Below are positions 29,942-40,545 of a stretch of 64,000 nucleotides of DNA, in pieces (positions within the stretch are counted from its first letter, which is position 1; the number at the start of each line of letters is the position of its first letter). A program made the position numbers and the translations under genes. Source of the stretch: CAVRQM01 sp963732775 (GTDB lineage: Bacteria; Pseudomonadota; Alphaproteobacteria; Acetobacterales; Acetobacteraceae); the NCBI GenBank assembly GCA_963732775.1, contig CAVTAR010000001.1, forward strand, positions 434,001-498,000, read 5' to 3'. The notes under the pieces are model-generated. The model was not told the origin of the DNA. It saw only the letters and a list, made by a program, of their open reading frames with translations, and did no database searches.

Positions 29942-31069
29942 ATGCGCCTGCGGGCCGCCCTGCTGCTGGTGGTCGCGGCCGCCGGGCAGCCCGCGCCGGC
30001 CCCGGATCTGGTGGCCCCGGACGTGGTCGCCCCGGACGTGGTCGCCCCGGACGTGGTCGCCCCGGACGTGGTCGCTCGGCAGGCGGCGGACGCCGCCGTG
30101 GCGGCTGCCACCCGCCTGCGCGGCACCGAGGACCAGCTCGAGCAGGCCAGCCAGCGCATCGAGGCGCTGGCGGCGCAGCGCCAGCAGGCGCGGGCCCGGC
30201 TCGCGGCCGATGCGGCCTTGCTCGCGCCGCTGCTGCCGCTGATGCAGCGCCTGTCGCTGTTCCCGGCGGAGACGCTGCTCGCCACGCCCGGGCCGCCGGA
30301 GCGGGCGGTGCGGGGATTGCTGCTGCTGCGCGGGCTCACGCGCGAGCTGCGCGCCCGGGCCGAGGCGATGGCGGTGGAGCGGGCGCGGCTCGATGACGCC
30401 GGGGCGGCGCTCGCGGCCGGGCAGGCGACGCTGCGGGGTGTCGTGGAGGCCCAGCGCTCGCAGGCGAGCGCGCTCGATGCGCTGGCCGGCGAGGCGGCGC
30501 GCACGAGTGCCGCGGCCAGCGCGCAGGCCGAGGCTGCCGCGCGCCGGGCGAGCGCCCAGGCGGCGCGGGCGGCCACGCTGCGCGACGCCGTGGCGGCCCT
30601 GGCGCCACCCCGAGCTGCACCCGGCGCGGCACCCGGGGCCTCGACCGGGATCCCTCCCCGGGCGCCGCCGGGCGGGCCGTCTGGCTGGGTGAGCCCGGCC
30701 GCCGGGCACTGGAGCGGGCGCGGCGGCGAGAGCGGGCAGGCGGGGCAGGCGGGCGGTCAGGCGGGCGGTCAGGCGGGGGCGACCCTGCTGGCACCCCCGG
30801 GCGCGCGGGTGGTGGCGCCCTGCGGCGGCGTGGTCGCCTTCGCGCAGCCATTCCGCAGCTATGGGCTGCTCGCGATCCTCGATTGCGGCGGCGGTGCGCA
30901 TGTCGTGCTGGGCGGGCTCGACCGGCTCGAGGTGCGCGCTGGCCAGCCGGTGCGGGCCGGCCAGCCGCTGGGCGTGATGGCGGCGGGCGGCGGCGGCGCG
31001 CCGCTCTACGTGGAGGTGCGGCGTGCCGGCGTGGCGATCGACCCGGTGCCGCTGCTGCGCCGGCCTTGA
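29942..31069 (+). CDS. Murein hydrolase activator EnvC-like protein (degenerate LytM/M23 domain)
   Basis: This is a 375-residue exported protein. The signal peptide MRLRAALLLVVAAAGQPAPA is followed by a 15-bp unit repeated four times that codes VAPDV repeats. A long coiled coil rich in Ala, Arg and Gln follows (about residues 50-220), then a low-complexity linker with QAGGQAGG. The C-terminal LytM domain reads RVVAPCGGVVAFAQPFRSYG, LLAILDCGGGAHVVLGGLDR and PLYVEVRRAGVAIDP. The zinc ligands of active M23 peptidases (HxxxD and HxH) are absent, as in EnvC, which activates amidases rather than cutting peptidoglycan. So it probably helps cell separation with an amidase encoded elsewhere. The stop is at 31069. 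Confidence 0.82.
   Translation: MRLRAALLLVVAAAGQPAPAPDLVAPDVVAPDVVAPDVVAPDVVARQAADAAVAAATRLRGTEDQLEQASQRIEALAAQRQQARARLAADAALLAPLLPLMQRLSLFPAETLLATPGPPERAVRGLLLLRGLTRELRARAEAMAVERARLDDAGAALAAGQATLRGVVEAQRSQASALDALAGEAARTSAAASAQAEAAARRASAQAARAATLRDAVAALAPPRAAPGAAPGASTGIPPRAPPGGPSGWVSPAAGHWSGRGGESGQAGQAGGQAGGQAGATLLAPPGARVVAPCGGVVAFAQPFRSYGLLAILDCGGGAHVVLGGLDRLEVRAGQPVRAGQPLGVMAAGGGGAPLYVEVRRAGVAIDPVPLLRRP
30014..30073 (+). repeat. 15-bp tandem repeat, four identical copies, inside the EnvC-like gene
   Basis: GCCCCGGACGTGGTC is repeated four times without mismatch (30014-30028, 30029-30043, 30044-30058, 30059-30073), after a diverged partial copy. It codes Ala-Pro-Asp-Val-Val repeats directly after the signal peptide. 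The unit length is a multiple of three, so copy-number changes keep the frame. Confidence 0.9.
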
Positions 31070-31162
31070 TGCCGGCGGTCGCCCGCTCACCTATCAGCAG
31101 GCTCCCGTCGATGGGTCCTCGTCCGGCCGAAGCGAAGGCACTGGCATCACATCGTGCCTGGC

Positions 31163-31256
31163 CCCCACCCGGCCCTTCGGGCCACCCCCACGAGGGGGAG
31201 GGAAAGCGCATGTCTCTCCCCTTCATGGGGAGGGTGGCCCGAAGGGCCGGGTGGGG
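31163..31256. repeat. REP-type palindrome (type B, copy 1) in a 338-base intergenic gap
   Basis: The left arm runs CCCCACCCGGCCCTTCGGGC and on to CGAGGGGGAGGG. The right arm runs CTCCCCTTCATGGGGAGGGT and on to GGCCCGAAGGGCCGGGTGGGG. The arms are nearly complementary over about 40 bases with a short centre. A second copy at 43695-43790 has the same layout and a better match. The 31070-31407 gap between the EnvC-like gene and a convergent small membrane-protein gene holds this element and otherwise nothing I can assign. It is likely a terminator or structural REP. Confidence 0.8.
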
Positions 31257-31407
31257 TTGCCGGCGAAGCCCTGCCGAGCCGCGCGAACTACAGTTCCGCT
31301 GACGTGCATCGCGCCATGGTTGACGTTCTGTTGCTGTCGGTGGCGTGCCCGATGCCGGCGTGCCGACGATGGCCGGGGCCCCGGGTCGCGGAGCGGCCTC
31401 GGCGGGA

Positions 31408-31656
31408 TCAGGCGCGGCGGCGGAACACCTGCCAGCGCCAGGCGAGCCAGGCCACGGCGGCGGCGGCCAGGGCGACCGGGATCAGCAGCAGGGCGAACCA
31501 CAGGGCCAGGGCGGCGACCGCGATGGCGCCGGCCAGGACCGCGACGAGGATGGCCACCCGCAGCAGGCCGCCGAGAGCCGGCGCGGGCGGTGGCTGGCGG
31601 ACTTGCCCGTCGAGCGTGATGTCAATGGTCTCGGGACGGTTGGCGAGGGGGCCCAT
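31408..31656 (-). CDS. Small two-helix membrane protein, hypothetical
   Basis: This is an 82-residue protein from ATG 31656. The N-terminal 30 residues are soluble (MGPLANRPETIDITLDGQVR). Two adjoining membrane helices follow (LLRVAILVAVLAGAIAVAAL and LLLIPVALAAAAVAWLAW), with a basic end WQVFRRRA. I do not recognise a family; similar proteins with an 'ETIDITLDG' start occur as hypothetical proteins in related bacteria. It lies downstream of the acetyltransferase gene on the same strand, about 50 bases after its stop. Confidence 0.6.
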   Translation of the reverse strand: MGPLANRPETIDITLDGQVRQPPPAPALGGLLRVAILVAVLAGAIAVAALALWFALLLIPVALAAAAVAWLAWRWQVFRRRA

Positions 31657-31704
31657 GATGCAAGGGAGGTGGCGCTTCGGGCCGCGCGCATCAAGCCAGG
31701 CCGG

Positions 31705-32170
31705 TCACGGCGAGGCCGGCAGCCGCTTTTCCATGAACACCGATAGCGGGTCTGGACGATAGGCGCCGAACGGCCCGCGCTCGACGTAGCCGGCCGCGCG
31801 ATACAGGCGTAGGGCGCCGGCGAAGTGGATGCCCGTCTCGAGCCGCATCAGCCTCGAGTTGCCGACCCCCGCAGCGCACTCGAGCGCGAGCAGGATGGCC
31901 TTGCCGACGCCGGTGCCGCGCGCCGCATCGGTGACGAACATACGCTTGATCTCGGCGTAACCCGGATGGCGGACGATGGCACCGCAGCCGACTGGACGGC
32001 CGGCCAGCCTCGCCACGAGCAGGCTCGCGCGCGGCAGTACCAGGGTGTCGGGGGCGACCACGTGGTTGCTCTCGGGCGGGTAGAGCGCCGCCGAGAACGC
32101 CTCCGAGGCGGCGAACAGGGGGGGCGAGGTCGGGCTGGTCCGGCGGCTCGGGACCGATGGCGAGGCTCAT
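31705..32170 (-). CDS. GNAT family N-acetyltransferase (one frameshift in a C7 run)
   Basis: From ATG 32170 the protein begins MSLAIGPEPPDQPDLAP. A run of seven C (seven G on the plus strand, near 32123) then shifts the frame. With six C it continues LFAASEAFSAALYPPESNH, VVAPDTLVLPRASLLVARLA, GRPVGCGAIVRHPGYAEIKR and MFVTDAARGTGVGKAILLAL. The R/Q-x-x-G-x-G/A acetyl-CoA motif is seen as ARGTGVGKA. The end is LYRAAGYVERGPFGAYRPDP followed by MEKRLP. It resembles small acetyltransferases acting on amino groups of metabolites or antibiotics; the substrate is unknown. The start overlaps the stop of the RNA methyltransferase gene (ATGA). The homopolymer break could be an error or, less likely, phase variation. 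Confidence 0.72.
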
Positions 32171-33474
32171 CGGACGAAGACGCACACGCTCTCGACGCGG
32201 GCGGACCAGAGGAACTGGTCGATCGCCACCGCCTGCTCCAGCCGGTAGCCGGCGGCGCGCAGGATGGCGGAGTCGCGGCCGAGGGCGGCCGGGTCGCAGC
32301 TCACGTAGACCACGCGCGGCACGAGGGCGGCGGCGAGTGGCGCGATCTGCGGCCCGGCGCCGCCGTATGGCGGGTCGAGTATGGCCGCGGCGCAGCCGGC
32401 GAACTCGTGCGCGAGCAGCGGGCGGCGGGCGAGATCGCGCTGGGTCGCGGTGACGCGGCCGGCGAGCTGGGCGGCGTTGGTGGCTTGGCGGAGCGCCGCG
32501 ACGGCGGCGGCGTCGCCCTCGAAGGCAGCGACCCTGGCGTGGCGGGCGAGCGGGAAGGTCAGCGTGCCGCAGCCGGCGAACAGGTCGGCGATCCAGGCGC
32601 GGCGCGGCAGGCGGTCGGGCAGCGCGGCCAGCACGGCGGCGACGATGGCGGCCTCGCCCTCGCGCGAGGCTTGCAGGAACCCACCGGGCGGCGGCTGCAC
32701 GGCGACGTCGGCGAAGGCCACCGAGGCGGGGCGGAACTGGCAGACCGTCTCCGGCTCGCCTGTACCGACGGCGCATGACAGTCGGACCAGGCGTTGCGCC
32801 GCGGCGAAGGCGACCAGGCGCTGGCGGTCGCCGGGGCTGGGCGGCGCGTCGAGCCGCAGCAGCAGGTCGGCTCCCGCGTCGAGCAGGTTGGCGATCGCCG
32901 AGCCGGTGCGCCGAAAGGCGGAGAGGCTTGCCAGCAGCGGGCGGAGCGGCGCGATCAGGCCGACCAGGGCCGGGTGCAGAACGAGGCAGGTGGCGAGGTC
33001 CACCACGCGGCTCGACCGCCGCGCGTGCAGGCCGACCGCGATGCCCGCCGGGGTGCGCTGGAGCGCGAGGTCCATCCGCCGCCGGCCGCCGGGCGGGGTG
33101 GGCGGTGCCGCGCCGACCGGCGGGGCGACAAACCCGGCGCGCTCCAGGGCGGTCGCGACGAGGCCGGACTTCCACGCCGCATAGGGGCCGGCCGCCCAGT
33201 GTTGCAGCACGCAGCCGCCGCACTCGCCAAAATGCGGGCAGGGCGGCGGCACGCGATCCGGACTGGCGGCGAGGATCTCGGCCTCGCGCGCGTGCCGGGC
33301 GGCATGTGACGACGATGCGGTGCCGCGCACGGCTTCGCCCGGGAGCGTCCATGCGACGTATACGGATTGCCCGTCCGCGAGCCTCGCCACGCCGTCGCCG
33401 TCGCTGCCGACGTGCTCGATCCGGGCGTCGAAGCTCGTTGCCTCGTTGTCGCGAGGGGCGGAGCGACGCGGCAA
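32167..33474 (-). CDS. Class I SAM-dependent RNA methyltransferase (TrmA/RlmD family)
   Basis: This is a 435-residue protein. The N-terminal TRAM-like part is DARIEHVGSDGDGVARL. Iron–sulfur cysteines follow in CPHFGECGGCVLQHW (79, 85, 88; a fourth near 177). The SAM site is IADLFAGCGTLTFPLAR (about 295), then AILDPPYGG and the catalytic-loop region VVYVSCDPAALGRD (about 397). Members methylate C5 of uridines in tRNA (TrmA, U54) or 23S rRNA (RlmC, RlmD). The Fe–S binding pattern favours the RlmD/RlmC side, but the exact target cannot be fixed here. It ends overlapping the acetyltransferase start. A gcdH–helicase pair lies upstream. Confidence 0.88.
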   Translation of the reverse strand: MPRRSAPRDNEATSFDARIEHVGSDGDGVARLADGQSVYVAWTLPGEAVRGTASSSHAARHAREAEILAASPDRVPPPCPHFGECGGCVLQHWAAGPYAAWKSGLVATALERAGFVAPPVGAAPPTPPGGRRRMDLALQRTPAGIAVGLHARRSSRVVDLATCLVLHPALVGLIAPLRPLLASLSAFRRTGSAIANLLDAGADLLLRLDAPPSPGDRQRLVAFAAAQRLVRLSCAVGTGEPETVCQFRPASVAFADVAVQPPPGGFLQASREGEAAIVAAVLAALPDRLPRRAWIADLFAGCGTLTFPLARHARVAAFEGDAAAVAALRQATNAAQLAGRVTATQRDLARRPLLAHEFAGCAAAILDPPYGGAGPQIAPLAAALVPRVVYVSCDPAALGRDSAILRAAGYRLEQAVAIDQFLWSARVESVCVFVR

Positions 33475-33487
33475 TTGCGGCCTTCGA

Positions 33488-34750
33488 CTATCCGCCGAAG
33501 GCGTTGAGCCCGGTGATCGCGCGGCCGAGGATGAGGGCGTGGACGTCGTGGGTGCCCTCGTAGGTGTTCACCGCCTCGAGGTTCATGACGTGGCGGATGA
33601 CGTGGTACTCGTCGGAGATGCCGTTGCCGCCCAGCATGTCGCGCGCGGTGCGGGCGATGTCGAGCGCCTTGCCGCAGTTGTTGCGCTTGGCCAGGCTGAT
33701 CATCTCCGGCGCCGCCTGCCCCTGTTCCAGCAGGCGGCCGATGCGCAGGGCGGCCTGGAGGCCGAGCGCGATCTCGGTCTGCATGTCGGCGAGCTTCTTC
33801 TGCACGAGCTGGGTCGCGGCCAGCGGGCGGCCGAACATGACCCGCTCCATCGTGTAGTCCCGCGCGATGTGCCAGCACGCCTCGGCCGCGCCCAGCGCAC
33901 CCCAGGAGATGCCGTAGCGCGCGTTGTTGAGGCACGAGAACGGGCCGCGCAGGCCGCGCGCGCCGGCCAGCAGGTTCTCGGCCGGGACGAACACGTCGGC
34001 CATGGCGATCTGCCCGGTCTCGCTCGCGCGCAGGCTGAACTTGCCCTCGATCTTCGGCGCGGTGAGGCCCGCCATCCCGCGCTCCAGCAGGAAGCCGCGG
34101 ATGTCGCCGGCATCGTCCTTCGCCCAGACCACGAAGACGTCGGCGATCGGCGCGTTGGTGATCCAGGTCTTGCTGCCGTTCAGCACGAAGCCGCCGTCCA
34201 CCGCCCTCGCGCGCGAGCGCATCGAGCCGGGGTCCGAGCCGGCGTCGGGCTCGGTCAGGCCGAAGCAGCCGACCCACTCGCCGGAGCGCAGGCGCGGCAG
34301 GAAGCGGTCCTTCTGCGCGGCGGAGCCGAATGCCCAGATGGGTACATCACGAGGCTCGACTGCACCGAGAAGGCGCTGCGATAGGCGCTGTCGATCCGCT
34401 CGACTTCCCGGGCGACCAGGCCGTAGGCGACGTAGCCCACATCGGCGCAGCCATGGCTGTCGAGCGTGGCGCCGAGCAGGCCGAGCTCGCCCATCTCGGT
34501 CATGATGGCGCGGTCGAAGGTGCCGGCGCGGTTGGCCTGGGTGATGCGGGGCAGCAGCCGCTCCTGGCAGTAGGCATGGGCGGCGTCGCGGATGGCGCGC
34601 TCGTCCTCGGTGAGCTGGCCGTCGAGGCGCAGCGGGTCGTCCCAGCGGAACGGCGCTCGGCCGAGGCGCGTGGCGGACGAGCCGACCGACTGGGCGACGG
34701 TTGGGGGCGATGGACGGGGCGATGGACGGGGCGGGGGCGATCACGTTCAC
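33488..34750 (-). CDS. gcdH: Glutaryl-CoA dehydrogenase (two frameshifts as read)
   Basis: GcdH oxidises and decarboxylates glutaryl-CoA to crotonyl-CoA in lysine and tryptophan breakdown, passing electrons to ETF. The C-terminal 270 residues are intact: GEWVGCFGLTEPDAGSDPGS, KTWITNAPIADVFVVWAKDD, KIEGKFSLRASETGQIAM and NNCGKALDIARTARDMLGGN, ending with the catalytic Glu region NTYEGTHDVHALILGRAITG. The middle (MTEMGELGLLGATLDSHG, REVERIDSAYRSAFSVQSSL) lies in another frame, shifted at about 34340 next to a GTAC. The start (GTG 34750, with PSIAPSIAP coded by a 12-bp repeat at 34706-34729) is shifted again near 34705 in a C run. The GTG overlaps the helicase stop (GTGA). Confidence 0.85.
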   Translation of the reverse strand: MNVIAPAPSIAPSIAPNRRPVGRLVRHAPRPSAVPLGRPAAPRRPAHRGRARHPRRRPCLLPGAAAAPHHPGQPRRHLRPRHHDRDGRARPARRHARQPWLRRCGLRRLRPGRPGSRADRQRLSQRLLGAVEPRDVPIWAFGSAAQKDRFLPRLRSGEWVGCFGLTEPDAGSDPGSMRSRARAVDGGFVLNGSKTWITNAPIADVFVVWAKDDAGDIRGFLLERGMAGLTAPKIEGKFSLRASETGQIAMADVFVPAENLLAGARGLRGPFSCLNNARYGISWGALGAAEACWHIARDYTMERVMFGRPLAATQLVQKKLADMQTEIALGLQAALRIGRLLEQGQAAPEMISLAKRNNCGKALDIARTARDMLGGNGISDEYHVIRHVMNLEAVNTYEGTHDVHALILGRAITGLNAFGG

Positions 34751-36729
34751 GGCGCAGACTCCTCCAGCTCGGACCGGGAGTTGCGACGGGCCGCGACCCG
34801 CATGAAGGCCGGCACCTCGGCGCCGAAGCCCACCACGGCCGCGCCGCTCGCGGGCTCGGCCGACGCGAGCCGCCGTTCGTCCCGCCGTTCCTCACGCCGG
34901 CTTTCCTGTCGCTCGGGGCGGCGCGCCTCACGCGGCGGGCGGCTGTCGACTGCGGGGGGTGCCGGCTCGGGCGGTCGTGGCGCCTCGGCGCGAGGCCGCC
35001 GTGCATCGGAGCGCCGGCCGTCGGAGCGCGTGGCATCGGAGCGCGGAGCGCCGGCACGCGGCACGGAGGCCGGTCGGGCCAATCGTTCCACAATGGGGCG
35101 CTCCACGATGGGGCGCTCGATCACAGGGCGGCCGACAGGGGCGGCGCCCTCGGCGCGGAGTTCGTCCCTTGGCTCCCCGGCGCGCTTGGCCTCCTTGCGG
35201 GCGGGTTTCTCCGGCCGCGCCGATTTCTCCGGCTTCGCGTCGGTCTTCTTGTCCGGCTTGGCCGCCGCCCGGCCGCCGCGGCCGCGCCGCTTGCGCCCGT
35301 CGCCCTCGGCCCACTCCACCGGATCGAGGCCGGGGATCTGCATTCGCGGCACCGGGTGGCCGGTCAGCTTCTCGATGGCCGCCACCGCGAGCTGGTCGTC
35401 GGGCGTCGCCAGCATGAACGCCCGGCCTTCGCGCCCGGCGCGGCCGGTGCGCCCGATGCGGTGGACGTAGTCCTCGGCGTGGATCGGCACATCGAAGTTG
35501 AACACGTGGCTCAGCCCGCCGATGTCGATGCCGCGCGCGGCCACGTCGCTGCAGCACAGCAGGCGGGTCTCGCCGGCCTTGAACTTCTCGAGTGTCGCGA
35601 AACGCACCGGCTGGGCCATGTCGCCGTGCAGCGCGCCGACCGAGAAGCCGTGCCGCGACAGCGACTTGAACAGGATGTCCACGTCCTTCTTGCGGTTGCA
35701 GAAGATCAGCGCGTTCTGCACCTCCTCCGAGCGCACCAGCCGGCGCAGGGCCTCGCGCTTGTCGTGGTCGGCGACCAGCGTCATCGCCTGGGTGATGGTG
35801 GTCACGACCGAGGCAGGCTTGGAGACCGTGATCTCCTTCGGGTTGCGCAGGAAGGCGTCGGCGAGGCGCTTGATCTCGGGCGCCATGGTGGCGCTGAAGA
35901 ACAGCGTCTGCCGGTTGCCCGGCAGCATCGCGACAATCCGCTCGACGTCCGGGATAAACCCCATGTCGAGCATCCGGTCGGCCTCGTCGATGACCAGCAG
36001 GGCGCAGTCGCTGAGCAGGATGCCGCCGCGCTCGAACTGGTCGATCAGCCGGCCGGGGGTGGCGATCAGCACGTCGACGCCCCGCATCAGCGTCTCGCGC
36101 TGGTCGGACATGCTCTCGCCGCCGATCACCAGGGCATGGGTGAGGCGCAGGTGGCGGCCGTACATGACGAAGTTTTCCGCGACTTGCAGCGCCAGTTCGC
36201 GGGTCGGCTCCAGGATCAGCGAGCGCGGCATCCGCGCCCGCGCCCGGCTGCCGGAGAGGATGTCGAGCATCGGCAGGGTGAAGCCGGCGGTCTTGCCGGT
36301 GCCGGTCTGGGCGGAACCCAGCACGTCGCGGCCCATCAGCACGAACGGGATCGCCTGGCGCTGGATCGGGGTGGGGGTGGTGTAGCCCATCTCGGCGATG
36401 GCGCGCAGGATCGGCTCGGACAGGCCGAGCTCGGCGAAGCCTGGCGGGGCCGGGTCCTGGATGCTCGGCTCCAGCATCTCGGGCTCGGCCAGCTCGGGCT
36501 CGGCCAGGGGGTCGTCGCAGGCCGCGAGCGCGACGTGCGGCGCCGCAGTCTCGTCCGAGAGCTGCTCCGGGTCGGGCGGACCGGGGTCGGGTGGAGCGTT
36601 CGCAGCGGCGGCGTGGGCCACGTGCGCCGACTCGTAGGATGGTGCGGTTTCGATCAAAATATGTGGCTTCCGTGGACGGCGTCTCTGGGTGGCGTTCTGG
36701 GCGGCGCCGCTCGCCTCGACCATGCGCAC
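34747..36729 (-). CDS. DEAD-box ATP-dependent RNA helicase (RhlE-like) with long basic tail
   Basis: This is a 660-residue helicase. The core has the Q motif TPTPIQRQAIP (about 118-128), Walker A AQTGTGKT (140-147), LEPTRELA, TPGRLID, VIDEADRMLDMGF (DEAD 248-251), FSATM, the C-terminal helicase motifs ARGIDI and HRIGRTGRAGREG, then about 230 residues of Lys/Arg/Pro/Glu-rich tail. The tail carries short repeats such as RPVIERPIVERPIVERL (coded near 35083-35130) and RSDATRSDGRRSDARR (35000-35045). Such tails bind RNA non-specifically. It probably acts in ribosome assembly or mRNA turnover. The first 95 residues are also low complexity, so the true start may be internal. The stop overlaps the gcdH start. 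Confidence 0.87.
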   Translation of the reverse strand: MRMVEASGAAQNATQRRRPRKPHILIETAPSYESAHVAHAAAANAPPDPGPPDPEQLSDETAAPHVALAACDDPLAEPELAEPEMLEPSIQDPAPPGFAELGLSEPILRAIAEMGYTTPTPIQRQAIPFVLMGRDVLGSAQTGTGKTAGFTLPMLDILSGSRARARMPRSLILEPTRELALQVAENFVMYGRHLRLTHALVIGGESMSDQRETLMRGVDVLIATPGRLIDQFERGGILLSDCALLVIDEADRMLDMGFIPDVERIVAMLPGNRQTLFFSATMAPEIKRLADAFLRNPKEITVSKPASVVTTITQAMTLVADHDKREALRRLVRSEEVQNALIFCNRKKDVDILFKSLSRHGFSVGALHGDMAQPVRFATLEKFKAGETRLLCCSDVAARGIDIGGLSHVFNFDVPIHAEDYVHRIGRTGRAGREGRAFMLATPDDQLAVAAIEKLTGHPVPRMQIPGLDPVEWAEGDGRKRRGRGGRAAAKPDKKTDAKPEKSARPEKPARKEAKRAGEPRDELRAEGAAPVGRPVIERPIVERPIVERLARPASVPRAGAPRSDATRSDGRRSDARRPRAEAPRPPEPAPPAVDSRPPREARRPERQESRREERRDERRLASAEPASGAAVVGFGAEVPAFMRVAARRNSRSELEESAP

Positions 36730-36887
36730 GCCAACGGCACCGATTACGACGGTGCTCTGACGAGCCGCATATCAGGAATTGTATCTGTGAAGTCAAGGTT
36801 CTTGCGCGCCCTCGCCCTGCCCGCGATATCGGCGGCTAGGGAACCGGGCAGACGGGTCGGCGGTTCAGGCCGCCAGAGGAGAATGGC

Positions 36888-37365
36888 ATGATACGGGGTC
36901 GCGTCACGACAATGCTGGCCGGCGTCGCCGCGATCGCGGTGGCGGCAATGGCCGTGCCGGCGCCGGCGCAGGCGTATTGGCGGCACGGCTGGGGTGGCGG
37001 CTGGGGCGGTGGTGGCTGGGGCGGTGGTGGCTGGGGATGCTGCGGCGGCGTCGGCATCGGCCTCGGGTTCGGCTTCGCGCCGCCGGCGTACTACGGGCCG
37101 CCCGCCTACTACCCGCCGCCGGTCTATTCCGCGCCGCCGGTCTACTATGCGCCGCCGCCACCCACCTACTACTATTCCCAGCCCGCGCCGGAGGGGGCCG
37201 ACAGCAGCGCCGGGGAGGCGCCGCCCGCGGTGGCCGCGCCGGCCCCGTACGGGACGCAGTCCGGGTCGCTCTGCTACGCCGGCCCCTATGTCTGCCCGCT
37301 CGACCGGGCGCAGCCGGCCGGCAGCGACTGTTCCTGCCCAGGCAGTGCGGGTTCGGGCCGGGTGA

Positions 37366-37382
<17 letters not shown>
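36888..37382 (+). CDS. Exported Gly/Trp- and Pro/Tyr-rich hypothetical protein
   Basis: This is a 164-residue protein. ATG 36888 is preceded by AGAGGAGAATGGC, a good ribosome site. A signal peptide ends at PAPAQA. Next comes YWRHGWGGGWGGGGWGGGGW, then repeated Pro-Pro-x-Tyr-Tyr/Tyr-Tyr-x-Pro-Pro units (AYYGPPAYYPPPVYSAPPVY) and a C-terminal part with four cysteines (LCYAGPYVCPLDR and SDCSCPG). It resembles exported cell-surface proteins of alphaproteobacteria that are annotated only as hypothetical; a structural or cell-wall role is a guess. It overlaps the start of the GH15 gene by 17 bases. Confidence 0.7.
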
Positions 37383-39190
<1,808 letters not shown>

Positions 39191-39243
39191 GCTTGCCGCT
39201 GCGCGGGCGCCGGTGCAGCGTGGACGGCATCGCGGAGGGCGGC

Positions 39244-40536
39244 ATGGACGGCTTCGGGCAGCAGGCGGGCGTGGCCCAGGGGGCGGGCGTGGCGCTCGGG
39301 GCGGGCGGGCACTGGCGCAACTGGGTCGGCAACCAGGCCTTCGTGGCGCGGCACATGGCGCGCCCGGGCTCCGAGGACGAACTGTGCGCCCTGGTGCGCG
39401 AGGCGGGCCGGCAGGGTCTGGGCGCACGGGTCGCCGGGTCGGGGCACTCGTTCACGCCGGTGGTGGCGACCAGCGGGCTGCTGCTGAGCCTCGAGGCGAT
39501 GGCCGGCGTGCTGGAGGTCGATGCCGCGCGCCAGCTTGTGACGGTGCGCGCCGGCACGCGCATCGGCGACATCGGCCGCGCGCTGAAGGCGTGCGGGCTG
39601 TCGCTGGTCAACCAGGGCGACATTGACAGCCAGGCGATCGCCGGCGCGCTGTCCACCGGCACGCACGGCACCGGCAGCACGCTCGGCAACCTGTCGTCGC
39701 AGGCGGTGGCGATGCGCCTCGTGCAGCCGGACGGCAGCGTGGTGCAGGCCACGCTGGGGGGCACGCCCGACCTGATGCTGGCCGCGCGCGTCTCGGTGGG
39801 CATGCTCGGCGTGATCTCGGCGGTGACGCTGCAGGCGATGCCGGCGTATAACCTGCATGAACGCCTGTGGCGCTGCGACTTCGACGAGTGCATGGAGCAG
39901 CACGACGAATTGGCCGCGCGTAACCGGCATTTCGGCTTCTTCTGGTGCCCGGTCGCCGCCTCGCGCCCGCTGTACTGCCTGGCGGACACCGCCGCGGTCT
40001 CCACCACGTCGCGGGTGGACGACGTCTGCGAGATGAAGGTGATGAACCTGACCGACGCGGCGCCGCACGAGGACGCGGCGAGGTTCGAGAAGGTCGCCTA
40101 CAGTTCCGAGATCTATCCGATCGAGTACGTTCCGAACTTCCACGAGCTGGAGTATGCGCTGCCGGTGGCCGCCGGGCGCGACGCGCTGCGCGAGGTCCGG
40201 GCGCTGATGCTGACGCGGCACACGGACGCGATCTATCCGGTGGAGTACCGCTTCACCGCCGGCGACGGCGCGTGGCTCAGCCCGTTCTTCGAGCGCGACA
40301 GCGTCACGATCTCGGTCTCGGGCGGGCCGGGGCTCGACTACTGGGCGTACCTGCGCGACGTGGACGCGATCCTGCGGCGCTACGACGCGCGGCCGCACTG
40401 GGGCAAGCTGCACTTCAACGAGGCGGCGGACCTGGTGCGGCTGTATCCGCGGCTGGCCGACTTCCAGGCCATGCGGGCGCGGATGGACCCGGCGGGGATG
40501 TTCCTGAACGACCATCTGCGCGCGCAGTTCGGGTAG
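39244..40536 (+). CDS. FAD-linked D-arabinono-1,4-lactone oxidase family protein
   Basis: This is a 430-residue flavoprotein of the VAO family. The FAD-binding half has ARVAGSGHSFTPVVATSGLL (about 62-81) and GTRIGDIGRALKACGLSLVN, then the diagnostic SQAIAGALSTGTHGTGSTLG. The C-terminal half ends with YDARPHWGKLHF, a motif of aldonolactone oxidases (about 384). Such enzymes oxidise aldono-1,4-lactones or related sugars with O2 or a quinone. ATG 39244 was chosen; a GTG a little upstream is possible. A Gln/Gly/Ala/Val repeat (GVAQGAGVALGAGG) lies at the N-terminus. It follows the glucan hydrolase on the same strand and could act on the sugars released (inference). Confidence 0.82.
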   Translation: MDGFGQQAGVAQGAGVALGAGGHWRNWVGNQAFVARHMARPGSEDELCALVREAGRQGLGARVAGSGHSFTPVVATSGLLLSLEAMAGVLEVDAARQLVTVRAGTRIGDIGRALKACGLSLVNQGDIDSQAIAGALSTGTHGTGSTLGNLSSQAVAMRLVQPDGSVVQATLGGTPDLMLAARVSVGMLGVISAVTLQAMPAYNLHERLWRCDFDECMEQHDELAARNRHFGFFWCPVAASRPLYCLADTAAVSTTSRVDDVCEMKVMNLTDAAPHEDAARFEKVAYSSEIYPIEYVPNFHELEYALPVAAGRDALREVRALMLTRHTDAIYPVEYRFTAGDGAWLSPFFERDSVTISVSGGPGLDYWAYLRDVDAILRRYDARPHWGKLHFNEAADLVRLYPRLADFQAMRARMDPAGMFLNDHLRAQFG

Positions 40537-40545
40537 CTCCCGCCG

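Noticed and set aside
30014..30073. Possible CRISPR-like array
   Set aside because: The four units are contiguous, with no spacers, and code in-frame peptide repeats.
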